Translations under genes and position numbers: made by a program
Notes under the pieces: model-generated
What the model saw: only the letters and a program-made list of their open reading frames with translations
What the model was told of the DNA's origin: nothing
Database searches by the model: none
Source: Timema cristinae
Lineage: Eukaryota > Arthropoda > Insecta > Phasmatodea > Timematidae
Length of the DNA: 64,000 nt
NCBI GenBank assembly: GCA_039000515.1
Contig: JBCFYV010011135.1
Coordinates: forward strand, 19,663,193 to 19,727,192
Direction of reading: 5' to 3'
Shown here: piece by piece, positions 33,617 to 45,447 of the stretch
Layout of the letters: each line of letters opens with the position of its first letter
Numbering within the stretch: the stretch's first letter is position 1

Positions 33617-34351
33617 GATGTAATGGCCGTCTGTGGTCGGGTCCTAATGGCCTTTCACAGTTGGGCTTAGGTTCATGTAGGAGCCGAAATATTTAACGGA
33701 ACTTATATAGGAATTACAACTACCCCCCTCCCCCTCTCTGCCACTTTTAGACCACCATCGGTTGGACAATGATGCCTTGGTATCAACGGGAAGGAAGGGA
33801 AGTGTTGATTAATCCTTTCCCTATGGTTGTCAACAGTGGTTTTCCCAAAGAGATAATATATAGTGGTTGTGTTCTCCCTTCGATGATTTTATATTACTCC
33901 GATTAGTGAATATTCATATTAAATTGTTAGTCTTAAATAACTTACTTTAAATTTAAAACAAATGTTAACTCTTTTACTGGTCAGTCATAATTCTGTAGGG
34001 TTGACCTCAGAGGTCTTAGGATAATGTAACTTCACTCATGACCATATTTAAATAGGTTTAAACCCAAACAAAGACAACTGATTTTTTTTCCCTTGGAAGA
34101 TATATGAAAATATCTTTCTAGTTAAACTTGTTGGTTCTTTAATTATCGCTCACAAAAAAAAAAATACACTCTAGAAAAGCAACGGGGAAACCACCACAAT
34201 TTCTAAACCTCCCTGGTATAAGTGCTTTCTACCATATGGTGCGGACAACACTAACCAGATGAAGGGCTGAGTCTATATTCAGCTCCAGATGTATTGGAGA
34301 CACTTCTGGTAACAGACTCATCATTATCATCATCATCATAATCACCCTGTA
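33617..34351. other. Sequence without recognisable genes
   Basis: 33617-33860 is relatively GC-rich. A short CAT/ATC run lies at about 34319-34341 beside the next SINE. Confidence 0.45.
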
Positions 34352-34629
34352 TTATTATTTATTAGCACCGCGTCTTACTACCCGTTCGGGTTATACGCAC
34401 TTACGCTAATGTGTAATGATAGGGTGATTGTGAGATGAAATGAATGACCTACAGTTTAACGTGGAATCCGAACCACGGTGGAGCCCTGGCATTCCACACA
34501 ATCACAAGATGTCTTGTCAGAGGTGAAGGAAGGGTTTGGTAATCAGATAAATCTGTGCCGGGAGCGAGGATTGAACCCCGGCCGCCAGCTCAGAAGTCTG
34601 ACACCTTACCCCTAGACGCCAGGTCACCC
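34352..34629 (-). mobile_element. SINE group B (short subfamily), full length with TSD
   Basis: TCACCCTGTA at 34342-34351 and 34630-34639 is a perfect 10-bp duplication. In reverse it reads (TTA)n, TTAGCACCGCGTCTTACTAC, CCGTTCGGG, the body, GGATTGAACCCCGGCC and CCAGGTCACC. The A box has lost two bases (TAGACGCCAGG instead of TAGACCACCAGG). Confidence 0.95.
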
Positions 34630-34639
34630 TCACCCTGTA

Positions 34640-35006
34640 AGTAAAGAATTTGCGTTTCCTCTGACAGGAGTTAATTGCCCTCCATTTAAAAATTAATATT
34701 TATATGATTGTCTATGATTTCTTATAATAAGTAATGTTTTGGTTATATGTTTCTTAGCAGGGCTAGTATTAAAGTTTAACCACTGTGTACAAATTCTCTA
34801 TGTCCAACCTTATTTTGTAAATCCTACATTCTTTTATCCTTCTGTAAATATAATTTTTAAATGAAATCCACAAACATTTAGTTTACTTTTATGCAAATAT
34901 AAAAAAATAACTTCTCAAGAAGCAACAAAGGTTCACTGATCCGTAAGTATTGGTCCAATGCCAGTCAAAGGTGATGAGGTCGTGTTAAGATGGATCATTA
35001 AACTTA
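34640..35006. other. AT-rich sequence, no gene seen
   Basis: Nothing recognisable. Confidence 0.45.
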
Positions 35007-35268
35007 AGAAATAATAATAATATTAGCACCGCGTCTTACTACCCGTTCGGGTTATACGCTTTAAGTACTAATTACGCTAATGAATTAGTAATTGGGATGG
35101 TTGAATTAGAGGAAGTGAACCCGCATTTGCGTGGAGGGAGAGTGGAAAACCATTTAGGAAAAACCACCCCCAGTTCACCCGACCGAGATTGGAACCTCGT
35201 TCTCCCCGTCGTCAACAGTCAAGCTCAACACGTCTAGCGCGTTAGCCAACTACGCCACCGAGGCGGGT
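35007..35268 (-). mobile_element. SINE group A, full length
   Basis: Tail complement TTAGCACCGCGTCTTACTAC, CCGTTCGGGTTATACGC and TTTAAGTACTAATTACGC. The body has GTGGAGGGAGAGTGGAAAAC. The B-box region reads GAGATTGGAACCTCG (one change from TTCGAA). The head complement GCGTTAGCCAACTACGCC is followed by ACCGAGGCGGG. Flanks ATTAAACTTA (34997-35006) and ATTAATCTTA (35269-35278) form a one-mismatch target-site duplication. Confidence 0.93.
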
Positions 35269-35469
35269 ATTAATCTTATGGACAATGAGAATAACAAAGT
35301 GGGGGATAGTGAGTAGATAAATAGGATTAATTTGTTACAGAAACATCTCTATAGCAACATATCTAGAAATGACGAGAAATCTCTATTTGCTTTCAAACTA
35401 TTATGTGCGTCACTAGTTTCTTCAGAATGTAAAGACTGGTCTTCTCTTAATTCTTTAATTTATTTTTTC

Positions 35470-35697
35470 TAGCACCCATTTGGTTTGTACGCATATTTAC
35501 TGTTTACGCTATCATATTATAGATTGGGAAGGTGTAATTTATATAAAGTGTACCTATATTTGCGTGACAGAAGAGTATAAAACAATTTAGGAGAACCATA
35601 TTCAGTACAGGCGAGTGGGCATCGAACCTGAATTTCCCAGTTATGGGCGTTCAATATATTGCAAGATCTGCACCTAAGACTATGTGACAACCGAAGG
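35470..35697 (-). mobile_element. SINE group C, reverse, decayed
   Basis: AGCACCCATTTGGTTTGTAC (tail complement), GATTGGGAAGGTGTAATTT, ATATTTGCGTGACAGAAGAG, GAACCATATTCAGTACAGGC, CATCGAACCTGAATTTCCC and ATGTGACAACCGAAGGG follow the group C order. Confidence 0.7.
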
Positions 35698-36463
35698 GAG
35701 TAAAGTTTGGTCTGTTCCCAATATCACGTTTTTCTGGTAGTCATAAGACATATTTAACAACAGTTTCTCACCTTAACCCACCCAGTAACTGCCATCTTTG
35801 AGTTTGCATGTGTCTTATCCCCAGGTGCACCTCTGATACACATTTGAGGTTGTCCACCTTATTATATTAAAGGGTACAATAATGGGTGTATAATCTAGAA
35901 TGATAGGTTTCAAAGGTATATTACGTATTAGTTGAGAGAAAAGTGGTAAATTAAGTAAATAAATAAAAACTTATTGGTGCCACAACTGGTATTCAATTCC
36001 CAAAGTTCTTATTAAATAGTAAACCAACATAGATGAGCTTGACGTTTAATCTGTGTAACCATTGATGTGAGTTTCAAATATAATTATAAATAAGATAAGG
36101 GTCTGTAAAATTATTATCTCATATTTAATGTTATTTTAAAGTTGGATAAAGTTTAATGTAGTAACATTTTTGACGATGTAATAAATATAAATTAGATGAA
36201 TCTTTTTTTTAATTTTTTAATTTAATAGATAATTTAAACAGTAAAAGAACGTTATTTTGAAATAGTCTCTTCATAATAAATAAATCTTGATATTTTTTTC
36301 AGGATCTTTGTATAAGTTAGATCATTTGCTGATTAAGGAAAATAAATTCTTAAAACCTGATCTTAGTAATATACAAAATGTAGATAAGATTACCATTCTC
36401 TTATACTGAATTGATTGTGAAGATGCTTAACTTTATTGGCTCCATTCTTATTTATATCATATA
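35698..36463. other. AT-rich sequence, no gene seen
   Basis: Nothing recognisable. Confidence 0.45.
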
Positions 36464-37017
36464 AAGGTTGTTAGGAAACTCATAGCCCAAACTGCACATA
36501 CAACTTGCTTAAACCAAAGGTAATACAAAATCCCTGTACTCTTACCTCCGGAAAAATATGCTAAAACCAATCCATTGTGTATAAAGTTTCAGCATACAGC
36601 GCCTGAAGTGTACAGCTGTTCAAGCATGTGTGTAAAACAGGTTGCATAGGAGCTAGGTGCACGGCCCTACACATCGCGTCATCTTGGAGCACGGCAGCAA
36701 AACACACCACAATTAATAGTAAACAACACACCAGTCCATCTAGAAATGACACTCCATTATGAGGGTTATCATTAACAGTCCTAAGTCACAGAAAGTGCTT
36801 GCTATTATTACTTGTACAGTGCATCGTGCCTAACTCTTATGCAACCTGTTGTTCACGCATTCTTGAACAGCTTTGCTGCGCTGTACACCAACATTTTGAA
36901 CACAATTTAACGGTACTATGCATAGTTTACCAGATGCAAATGTACAGGGAGTTTTTATTACTTTTGTTTAAAACAATCTATAAGTGCAGTTTGGGCAATG
37001 AATCTCCGAACATTCTG
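36464..37017 (+). mobile_element. Foldback DNA element, copy 1 (554 bp)
   Basis: Terminal inverted arms: the left end AAGGTTGTTAGGAAACTCAT continuing GCCCAAACTGCAC is mirrored by the right end GTGCAGTTTGGGC, ATGAATCTCCGAACATTCTG. TA lies immediately outside both ends. The arms extend roughly 200 bp or more. The inner arms carry CATACAGCGCCTGAAGTG and its mirror, and GTTGCATAGGAGCTAGG mirrored by CCTAACTCTTATGCAAC. A centre of roughly 150 bp is asymmetric. It has no coding capacity; the small open frames here belong to the element. TA flanks and CAGG-like ends suggest a Tc1/mariner-driven MITE, which is an inference. Confidence 0.85.
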
Positions 37018-37029
37018 TATAGAAGAATA

Positions 37030-37250
37030 GTGACACGCTTCAGTGGTAAAGTGCTCAAAGTCATGACTCTTTAAATAGATTGAACTACTGATCATTTGGA
37101 GATCGGGGTTTGAATCCTGATCGTGCTTACCAATGGCTGTTTTTCGTTAATGATTTTTACCCTCCCTATACAAAAATATGAGTAAACTTCCTCCTTTGAT
37201 TCAACATTACTCATAGCTAACACATTAGTTTTAATTGTGTATTTGTAATA
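37030..37250 (+). mobile_element. SINE group C, decayed
   Basis: CTTCAGTGGTAAAGTGCTCA and GATCGGGGTTTGAATCCTGATC (B box, here split) are followed by CCCTCCCTATACAAAAATAT, GTAAACTTCCTCC and ACACATTAGTTTTAATTGTG. The tail hairpin is lost. The head lies directly beside the foldback element. Confidence 0.65.
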
Positions 37251-38030
37251 ACAGAAACGATTAGTTCTTAATGGTATTAAAATAAGAAAGACAGTCATTG
37301 AATGAAATTAAATAATAACTACCCCAATATTGTTATTTATATAAATTGGGCTAGTTTGTATAAATTCTAATATTTTTCATTAAATTATTTGAAATATTTA
37401 TTTTAGACTCATTCCGTCTTGGCTATTTTCTTGTCGTAAAAATTGGGAATAAAATAAGTAGTAAATAATTTAATATAAAGTGCAGGATCAATTGCGTGGA
37501 GAAAGATTGGTAAACAATTCGGGGAGAGGTAGTTTCTTAAAACCTGCCGTGATTCTAGCATTTGTAAGAAAGCCAGACCATATAAAGCAATACCTATGTC
37601 CCTTGCCAATGGATATAGAGAATTATATTTTTTTCCACAGCTATTCAATACACATCCGTCTTTTACGCCAATCATGAAAGGATTAATAAGGTCGCAACAT
37701 TTCCATGGAGGAATAGTTTAGGACAAATTATAAAAAAATATCCTCAGTATCCTTAGTTTGAAAGCCACCACAATAACGTCTGTAGCCTTCAACCAGACTA
37801 TTTAATCCATACACATAATCAATTTGTCTACTGATACGGAAGTTTTTAATTTAATTTAATTACATGTATGATTAAGCCTATCCAACTAGTAATACCTCCT
37901 TAATTTATATTTAAGTATAGGCAAACAGTTAATTACTGAACCCAAAGACCGGTTGTTTTATGTTTTCCACTCGAATTTCAATTACCAATTAATCCCCAAC
38001 TGTGAGATTACTGTATATATTGCCTTTTCT
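37251..38030. other. AT-rich sequence, no gene seen
   Basis: Overlapping open frames at 37409-37675 (reverse) and 37480-37677 (forward) have no recognisable domain. Confidence 0.45.
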
Positions 38031-38035
38031 GCCGC

Positions 38036-38057
38036 AAAAAAAAAAAAAAAAAAAAAA
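38036..38057 (+). repeat. Poly(A) run of about 22 nt
   Basis: Uninterrupted A run after GCCGC. No recognised retrocopy lies upstream, so it may be a simple repeat or the end of an unrecognised retroposed sequence. Confidence 0.8.
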
Positions 38058-38149
38058 GACCACAACCCGCTCCTTTTGTTTTGTTCATTGTTCAAGGAAA
38101 CTCTACAGAGTGAAATTGTGGATGGCTATCCGTCTTAGGTCCTTACTTT

Positions 38150-38640
38150 ATCTTTTGCCATAAGAAATAAAGAGAAAGAAGACCAAAAAAGTGAGAAAAA
38201 GAAAGAAGAGAAATAGAAGAAAGCGCCTAGAAAAAGACGAGTGAAGAAACGACAACTTTTCTTGGACTTTTCGCGAGAAAGGAAATGGTTTGTGTTGTGG
38301 GTAAGGGGTTCGAGAGGGGATGGTAGCTAGACCAAAGAGAGTTGAGAAGTACGTGTTTTGTTTTCGTTAGAGAGAGGAGTGATGAGGGGGTAGAGGGGGA
38401 AAAAAAGAGGGCGCAACCTCCTGAGAACCCTAAGTTCCTAATGAAAATGGCGACTTGTAACGTCTGGAGTTTTTCAGCTGCCAAGCCCCAAAACTCCCAT
38501 CTCGCTAACCCGCCTGAACCTCAAAACATGATCGGAATATTTAATACTCCCCTATTTTCACCCCAATCCTTTACCAAACCACCAACTTCCAATTTGAAAT
38601 CGTTTTTATTTTTTAACGGCGAATAGAGAAGCTTAGGATT
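38150..38640. other. Balanced-GC island, unknown
   Basis: Purine-rich 38150-38260, then mixed sequence with two overlapping open frames (38227-38484 reverse, 38342-38626 forward). Neither has a domain I recognise. Composition differs from flanks and CG dinucleotides are present. It could be an exon-adjacent or conserved noncoding segment. A coding call is not supported. Confidence 0.35.
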
Positions 38641-39620
38641 GAAAGGATTGCTCTCTCGGATGTTTACAAATTGACATTAAACCCTCAGCACTATAAAATT
38701 ATTTTTTAAATAAAACTGTGCGGAATTAATAAATCTATCAAGTGATATTTATATTTTTCCCATATATCCAAAATATTTTTTACAGTATCTTTAGTTTCAT
38801 ATCATTATATTGAAAGTAAGTTAGAGGACCAAAGCCTTTACTCTTGACAGAAATTTGTAGGCCTCAAATATGACAACTAAAACACAACAAAACACATAAT
38901 TTTGTAATTTTCAGGATACACCAGTCTCCCTCTTCCACAGAAGAAAGTAAAACACAAACTGGAAAATGGCAGCATTGATAGAGGTCGATCAAGGTCACTT
39001 AGATATGGCTGTTGCCTATTTTCTAGATTAATAATACGGTTTTGGCTTGGATTTTGCAATTTCCTGTTCTAACATGTGTATTTATTCTCGGTAGATGTGT
39101 GGAATATTTTATTTATATTATATTTAATGATGTAATTTTTAAAATATATTTTTTTAACGGTTATTATTGTTTATATAGAGCCTACTGACCAATATGGGTA
39201 GGCCTACTGGGAAGGAATTATATATAGTCTATCGACTAGGGGGGGAAATAATACCATTTCTGCAGTAAAGATGTGTGAAGTACCATTTTATTAAGATTTT
39301 TTGTATATTGATTACGAATATGGCAACCCAGAAATCAAAATTGGTAGCTTTCTTATCTATCTTTATACTAAAAAAAAACTTTGAAATAAAGCACTTTCCC
39401 CCTCCCCCCTATTAAACATAGATTTAAAACAATATATTATCGTACAAAATTTATTAAGCAATAAATTATTTACAAAAAATGTTCAGGTCATTTTTAGGGC
39501 TGATCCAATGATAAAAACCCCAACGAGGGTCAAACCCAAATAATGTCTCGCTATTTCGAGTCGCAAAGCTCATACGCAAAATCCACCGAGCTGAATTTCC
39601 AAGAATAACACATAGAATTT
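38641..39620. other. AT-rich sequence, no gene seen
   Basis: Nothing recognisable. Confidence 0.45.
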
Positions 39621-39627
39621 AATAAAG

Positions 39628-39803
39628 ATTATCTTGTGAATGTGGGGAATGCCAGGCCTCCACCGTGGTTCGGATTCCACGTTAAACTGTAGGTCCTTCA
39701 TTTCATCTCACAATCACCCTACCATTACACATTAGCGTAAGTGCGTATAACCCGAATGGGTAGTAAGACGCGGTGCTAATAAAAATAATAATAATAATAA
39801 TAA
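39628..39803 (+). mobile_element. SINE group B (short subfamily), headless copy
   Basis: Begins at ATCTTGTGAATGTGGGG, almost the same internal point at which the 4266 copy begins. It continues to the tail AACCCGAATGGGTAGTAAG and (TAA)n. TAATAAAG occurs on both sides, but its repeat content overlaps the tail, so the duplication is weak evidence. Confidence 0.85.
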
Positions 39804-39898
39804 TAATAAAGTTTATGTGTAACCTAATAATATACTGAGATTCACAAAACATTGTACAGTTTCCATTGGTGAGACAATCTTCCTAAAGTTACTCCAGA

Positions 39899-40190
39899 AT
39901 GGTGACCTGGTGGTCTAGGGGTAAGACGTTGGACTTCTGTGCTGGGGTCAGGGATTCAATCCTTGGTCCCGGCACAGATTTATATGATTACCAAACCCTT
40001 CTTTCACCTCTGACAAGACATGTATTAATCACAACTTGTGAATGTGTGGAATACCAGGCCTCCACCGTGGTTCGGATCCCACGTTAAACTATATGTTCTT
40101 TATTTCATCTAACAATCACCCTACACATTAGCGTAAGTGCGTATAAGCCGAACGGGTAGTGAGATGCAGTGCTAATAATAATAATAATAA
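39899..40190 (+). mobile_element. SINE group B (long subfamily), full length with perfect TSD
   Basis: TTACTCCAGA at 39889-39898 and 40191-40200 is an exact 10-bp duplication. Head GGTGACCTGGTGGTCTAGGG, altered B box AGGGATTCAATCC, the TGTATTAATCACAA long-subfamily segment, tail AGCCGAACGGGTAGTGAG and (TAA)n. It lies immediately upstream of the broken PIN/FEN-like gene and may interrupt its 5' part. Confidence 0.95.
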
Positions 40191-40198
40191 TTACTCCA

Positions 40199-41255
40199 GA
40201 GCCCAGAAAACAAAATCTATAGCGTTTTTTATTTGTACAAAATTAACTCGATTAAAGACTTTAAAAGAGCTCACCGGAAATATAATACTAATACTGCGTT
40301 TTATGCAAATATCAAAGGATTCTTCAAAGTTGTCTTGGACACCGTTACTTACAGCTAATTCAAATGAGGCTAGCCTCATTAAGTTTATAATTGATTGGTG
40401 GAGCACACATATTTATCAAAGCAAACTGAAGAATAGAGTTATGTTTATTGATAATGAAGACAAATGCTGGAATGTAACGTCTGTTGAAGTGACAGAGTTT
40501 ACTGAACTTTTCTTAACCATGAAGAGGCTGATACAAAGTTAGCCTTACATGCTGTACATGTTGGAGAAAGCAACATCCTTGCAGTTTTGTTCGTGCTGAT
40601 AACACCGATATACTAATCATTCTACTATATTTCATTCAACAAATTAAATGACAAGTTTATGTGAGAATTTGTGAGCAAGGCAAAGATCAGATTTTCTCCC
40701 TTCAAAATGTTGTTGGCACATACAGCCCAAACTTATCAGATGGCTGCAATAATGATAACTTCATGACATATCTGATAGGATTTCATAGCTTCACAAGCTG
40801 CGACAATGTTTCATCCTTTTACGGCAAAGGACAGAGAACACCGTTCAAACTAATGAGCACTACAGCACACTACAGTGAATCGTTCAAAGCCTTTGGAGAA
40901 GAATGTATGGTGAGTGATCCCCTAAATGACAGCTTGGAGAAGTTTGTGTGCCAGATATATGGCGGGAAAACAAGCTGATTACGTAAATAAACTGAGGTAT
41001 GATTTGTACTGCTGTACAGGAGGAAGTATTCTGCCATAGCTCTTATCTCCTTGTCATTCAACATTAGGCCTCCAAGTGAGTAGAGTCAACTACCAGGCTG
41101 CTATATGGGGGAGATCTTCAACATGCTTTCTGATGTTTCCCACACCATATGAACATGGATGGTATGAGGACAATGTAGACATTGCCACAATAGGTGCCGA
41201 CTGCAGGGGTGCTTTGCTAAGAGGACTTATATACCCCGAAAATTATATAAGTTAA
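40199..41255 (+). pseudogene. Broken gene of a PIN/FEN-like 'HEEADT / TDIL / GCD' family
   Basis: The largest protein-like sequence in the window, read in three frames. The first part (40199-40513) ends VTSVEVTEFTELFLT. A frame shift leads to NHEEADTKLALHAVHVG (40515-40587). A second leads to RADNTDILIILLYF (from 40592), with an in-frame TGA at 40649. The same frame resumes with GKDQIFSLQNVVG and GFHSFTSCDNVSSFYGKG. A third shift near 40970 gives ADYVNKLRYDLYCC, an in-frame TAG at 41037, then RVNYQAAIW and EHGWYEDNVD, ending in TAA at 41253. The order HEEADT..LHA, ..D.TD(V/I)L..LL, GxHxFTxCD..SxF.GKG, RxNYQAAIW, HGW is a family common in arthropod and cnidarian genomes, usually unnamed and repetitive. 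The TDxL and GCD acidic positions suggest a PIN/FEN-like nuclease fold. That function is inferred. Three frame shifts and two stops show it is dead. The true 5' end probably lies beyond the SINE at 39899. Confidence 0.8.
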
Positions 41256-43289
41256 TGTCTAGTAGTGTTTTAATCGTGAACTTTGAGACCTGAAATTTTC
41301 TGGTATGTATGTAGGCCGTGCCCTTTTATTCTCTTTTCAATGTCTAATTTAATACAGTCGTTTTGCACCAATTTCCTTTGTTTACACAACATTTTTTTTA
41401 TTATGATTGACCTCAATATTCAGTTTTAAAAGAAATTAAATTAATTTTGATGCCATCTTTGAAAGAACTTGGCAAAGCCTTTAGCCATTCTCACCCCTTG
41501 ATATTTCTTACGTGCAAGGTAACAGATATAGATCTTAAGTGACACCACACACAAAATAAATTACGTAGTTTTATTTTAAAGCTAAAGCTCAACACAGGGG
41601 TGTGAAATGACACAAAGAAGAGGTTGAAACGGGGTGAGAGGGGAAGAGATTAGTTAACTAGGGATGTTACACGTGGTGGTACAGATTACACTGACTCAAC
41701 CTATCCATTACACTAGCCCTCCCTCTCTCTCTATTTCTAATACACACATTTACAAATACACCCATACACCCCTCGTCACCGGATGACCGCTCGCTGACTA
41801 ATTTCTACTACCCTCTGTTTCAACCCCTCCGTATAATTCAGTCGAGGGTGGCTTCCCTGACATGCGTGACTACAGCACATAGCCCCAATCCCTAAGCTAC
41901 CCCCACCATATTAGTCGTATTCCTATTAAGACACTTAAAGTTTAATTAGATTAGGGGATGATGTGCAGTAGTGTTTGGTCTTTGCCCATCCACATTTTCT
42001 TTTTTAAAAGTTGGTATTAGAATTACCTTTCGCCATTTGAGTAAAAAAATCACTATGTAACATATATATTATATTCAATCTGAGTTGGTTTGTTAACGTG
42101 TTTACATTTACTAAGGGATATTTCTGAATACACAATCAAGAAAGTGGTTTAATTATATGATAGCATATTTGACACTATAATTATCTTTTTAAATCCCTTA
42201 ATCTCTCGTTCACAAATTATTCCGAAGTACTATACATGCTTCCTTTTAAATAAGTGCTAAGGTTAAATGATAATAATTTCAAATTGAGAGCAGAATCATT
42301 GCGGTTTTCGCAGCAGTTACATTTTTGACAAAATAATTAAAATATTTATCAATAATAATTTCTTATAAATAGTTATCTAAACTTTTATTTAGGATCTGTT
42401 TAGCGTATCATAGAATATGATTAAATATTTTTCATTTCATTTGAACAAATATATTATCTAATCCTAGCATACGAATGAAAAATATTCAGAAACTGTTGAA
42501 ATAAATATTCAGTAGAAAATTTTTTTTTCTACTGGAGTCATATTTTATTTTATTCTACAAAATATTTTTTATTATTTAAAGCGCAAAAACACTGCCATAA
42601 AATCCTTTCATCCTACTTTAAAGGGGACTAACCACAATTATAAAATAAACTTTTGAAAATGTTGGTGACACATAATTTTTGAATATATTTATGTGACTAT
42701 ATATATATATATATTAAAAAGTTTATTTGACTATATAATGACAGCCTAACGTTGTGTATTGAGTTCTGAAACTAGGGTAGAGTTCCAATGTTAGATATTT
42801 TTACCTCGGCTTATTTCCAATCTATGTACATAAATGGAAATATATCTCAAAATCAAAGGTCATATTTATTATCAAAAAATCTTCAATGAAAATTATAATA
42901 GGTTCTATATTTTTTGTTGGATAAAATTATATTATTGTAGATTTAAGGTTGTGGTGAATAGTTGATTTCTTTGACCTCAAAACTATTTTTATAAAATACA
43001 GAAAATTTTTCTTCATTAGACCTACCAAATAATTGTTGAGATTACTCTGAGTAGAAAATTAATTTATACTAATAGTATTCGCGCAATAATGTATTAGTTT
43101 TGTCTAAAAATATATACTACGCACATTAATGAAAAATTATGGATCTTAAATCATGTTTATCTCTTTGTCACCTTAACGTTGATCTTGTTATAAAAATAAA
43201 CCGTTTTTTTTTTTCTGTGACTTACTACCTTTCCAATAGATCCAACAGATCTGTACTCGATAGCTATTGAATAAAATAATGCTGAGCAC
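41256..43289. other. Mixed sequence, no gene seen
   Basis: 41580-41930 is a balanced-GC island with C/T-rich and CG-containing sequence and no open frame of note. The rest is AT-rich, with a (TA)n at about 42700. Confidence 0.45.
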
Positions 43290-43450
43290 GAATTTTATTT
43301 TTATTCTAATGGAGATAGGGATGAGGAAGGAAGCATTTTGGGAGCCATAATCTGCCTTTGCTTGTGAAGTGATTAGGAAAAATGTTATGATAAAAACCAC
43401 TCTGTTGACCTGACTGAGGTTCGATCATCGATCTCTCTAAAATTATCAAA
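43290..43450 (-). mobile_element. SINE group C, decayed fragment
   Basis: GGAGATAGGGATGAGGAAGG, AAAACCACTCTGTTGACC and GACTGAGGTTCGATCATCG (altered B-box complement) appear in the expected reverse order. Head and tail are absent. Confidence 0.45.
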
Positions 43451-44449
43451 TAAATTTAATATGACAGTGATTATTTATACGACTCTGAGACTTAAGTAGG
43501 TGTATATATGTATACCTATTAAGTATATTTAAAGGAAAGTATAACCAATTTTTATTTAAAATAAATTAGAAACCCATTTATAAATATATCACCTACAGGG
43601 TCTACGACTAAGTTTTGAACCCAGAATTCTCCCACCAAGAGTAAACAAAACTCAATGACCTTGGAGGAGAGTCCACGTCACGTATCCAACATGTGGCATT
43701 GATCAAAGTAAACCAATGAGTATAAAGGAATAATAACATAAATTATTTTAAACCCTTAATTGGATCGCAAACCAATCACCCTCTTCAGAGAAAGCTCACA
43801 ATACTTAAAAAAAGTTTACGATGTACTCTAATCATTTTTCATATATCTTTCTACACAGTTTGGCCGATTGTTTTACATTTTGAGAATATATTGTTAATAT
43901 ATTATGTTTAAACTTAAATTTATTTAGAAATAAGTTCTCCAATTCTACATTTCTCCTGTGGTTGACTCTTTCCTGAAAGACAGAGGGTAGATAATCACCC
44001 CCTCTCTCAAAGTAAATCATCCCTTAGAGGTATGGATGTGCGATAATATCTCCTACTTTGTTTCCCACCATTCACAGACGGTGTTTGAACCCCGATCTCC
44101 AATACTCATCAGTCTATTGCCTCAATGATACTCGAAATTTATTGTTAGGGTGACATTTTTCTAACTTTATTAACACATTTGTGGTTATTTTGGTTGGAAG
44201 AACAGTAGGGAAAATTCCAACATGTTTCCTTGTAGCCAAAATTAACTCTAGTTCACTTTATTATTAGTGTTGTTTTATAAGTATTGATAATATACATCAA
44301 GAGTGACATCTGCAGATAACATGACTTATTGTATGAATATATTAAAATTGTTTAAGTTACTTTAGTAACTAGCTTTTACTGATCTTCCTACCGAAATCAT
44401 ACTATACAAATACTCCAAGAGAGTAGTATGATGCGATGCTACATATGTC

Positions 44450-44455
<6 letters not shown>
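43451..44455. other. AT-rich sequence with possible tRNA-like debris
   Basis: Near 43600-43680 a reverse head-like stretch (TTTTGAACCCAGAATTCTCC, then CCTTGGAGGAGAG) may be an older unrelated SINE. 44050-44140 holds another (GTTTGAACCCCGATCTCC). No genes. Confidence 0.4.
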
Positions 44456-44504
<49 letters not shown>

Positions 44505-44520
44505 GAGAGAGAGAGAGAGA
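44455..44520. repeat. (TA)n(GA)n compound microsatellite
   Basis: About 23 TA units followed by seven or eight GA units. Confidence 0.95.
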
Positions 44521-45157
44521 AAATGGAACAATTAACAAGGGTGAAATAGAATTAATATATAGTTATGAGTGGGACGCTGGCTAATGGTCCTACCATAATC
44601 AGTTGTAGTCGGTGAATATGGTCACTTTTCTCAAGACCTTCAAGTGTATTTTAGGTCTCTAGATACAGAAGTAGGAAGTTAGACATGGTGGAGATATGTT
44701 CTAGGGAATATTAAGACCTAAACAATATGTTTAACAAGTATGGATGTTGAGGTATGTGTTTTTTTTTTAAATTTCAACTTAGCATCAGTCAACTATAACT
44801 ATCACATATAACAATAATTCTACGCCTATAACAACAGCTAGTCATAAATGACAGTTAATACTAGTAACAAAATATAAAATTCAGTAAACAAAAATTAGAT
44901 AATGTCATCTTAGAAAAAAATAAAAAATGCATTCCATGGCTTAGTTGATGTGTGTTTACTTTGACGACAATTTGCAATAGTTCATGACAAAATAAACACA
45001 AAGTTTACATATATTAAATATAAAAAAATGTTCATAGAGACAAAGAAATATAATAACTATGTATTTGATCGAGAATATATATCATTAGATTTTTTCAAGT
45101 TGTAAAAACGGAAATATTTAGTAATTTTAACAGTGTTCTGAAAGAATATAAGAATGT
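44521..45157. other. AT-rich sequence, no gene seen
   Basis: Nothing recognisable. Confidence 0.45.
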
Positions 45158-45447
45158 AAATATATATATATATAAATATATAAATATATATATATATAAA
45201 TATATATATATAAATATATATATAATATATATATAAATATATATATAAATATATATATATAAATATATATATATATAAATATATATATATAAATATATAT
45301 ATAAATATATATATATAAATATATATATAAATATATATATAAATATGTATATAAATATATATATAAATATATATATAAATATATATAAAAATATATATAT
45401 AAATATATATATAAATATATATAAATATATATATAAATATATATAAA
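45158..45447. repeat. (TATATAAA)n-type AT microsatellite, about 290 bp
   Basis: Repeats of ATATATAA and ATATATATAA units with a single ATGTATA interruption. The I/Y/L-rich 113- and 157-residue reverse frames are artefacts of this repeat. Confidence 0.95.

Noticed and set aside
38227..38626. Two overlapping frames of 85 and 94 codons in a balanced-GC island
   Set aside because: No recognisable domain and mutually antisense. Kept only as an unknown island.
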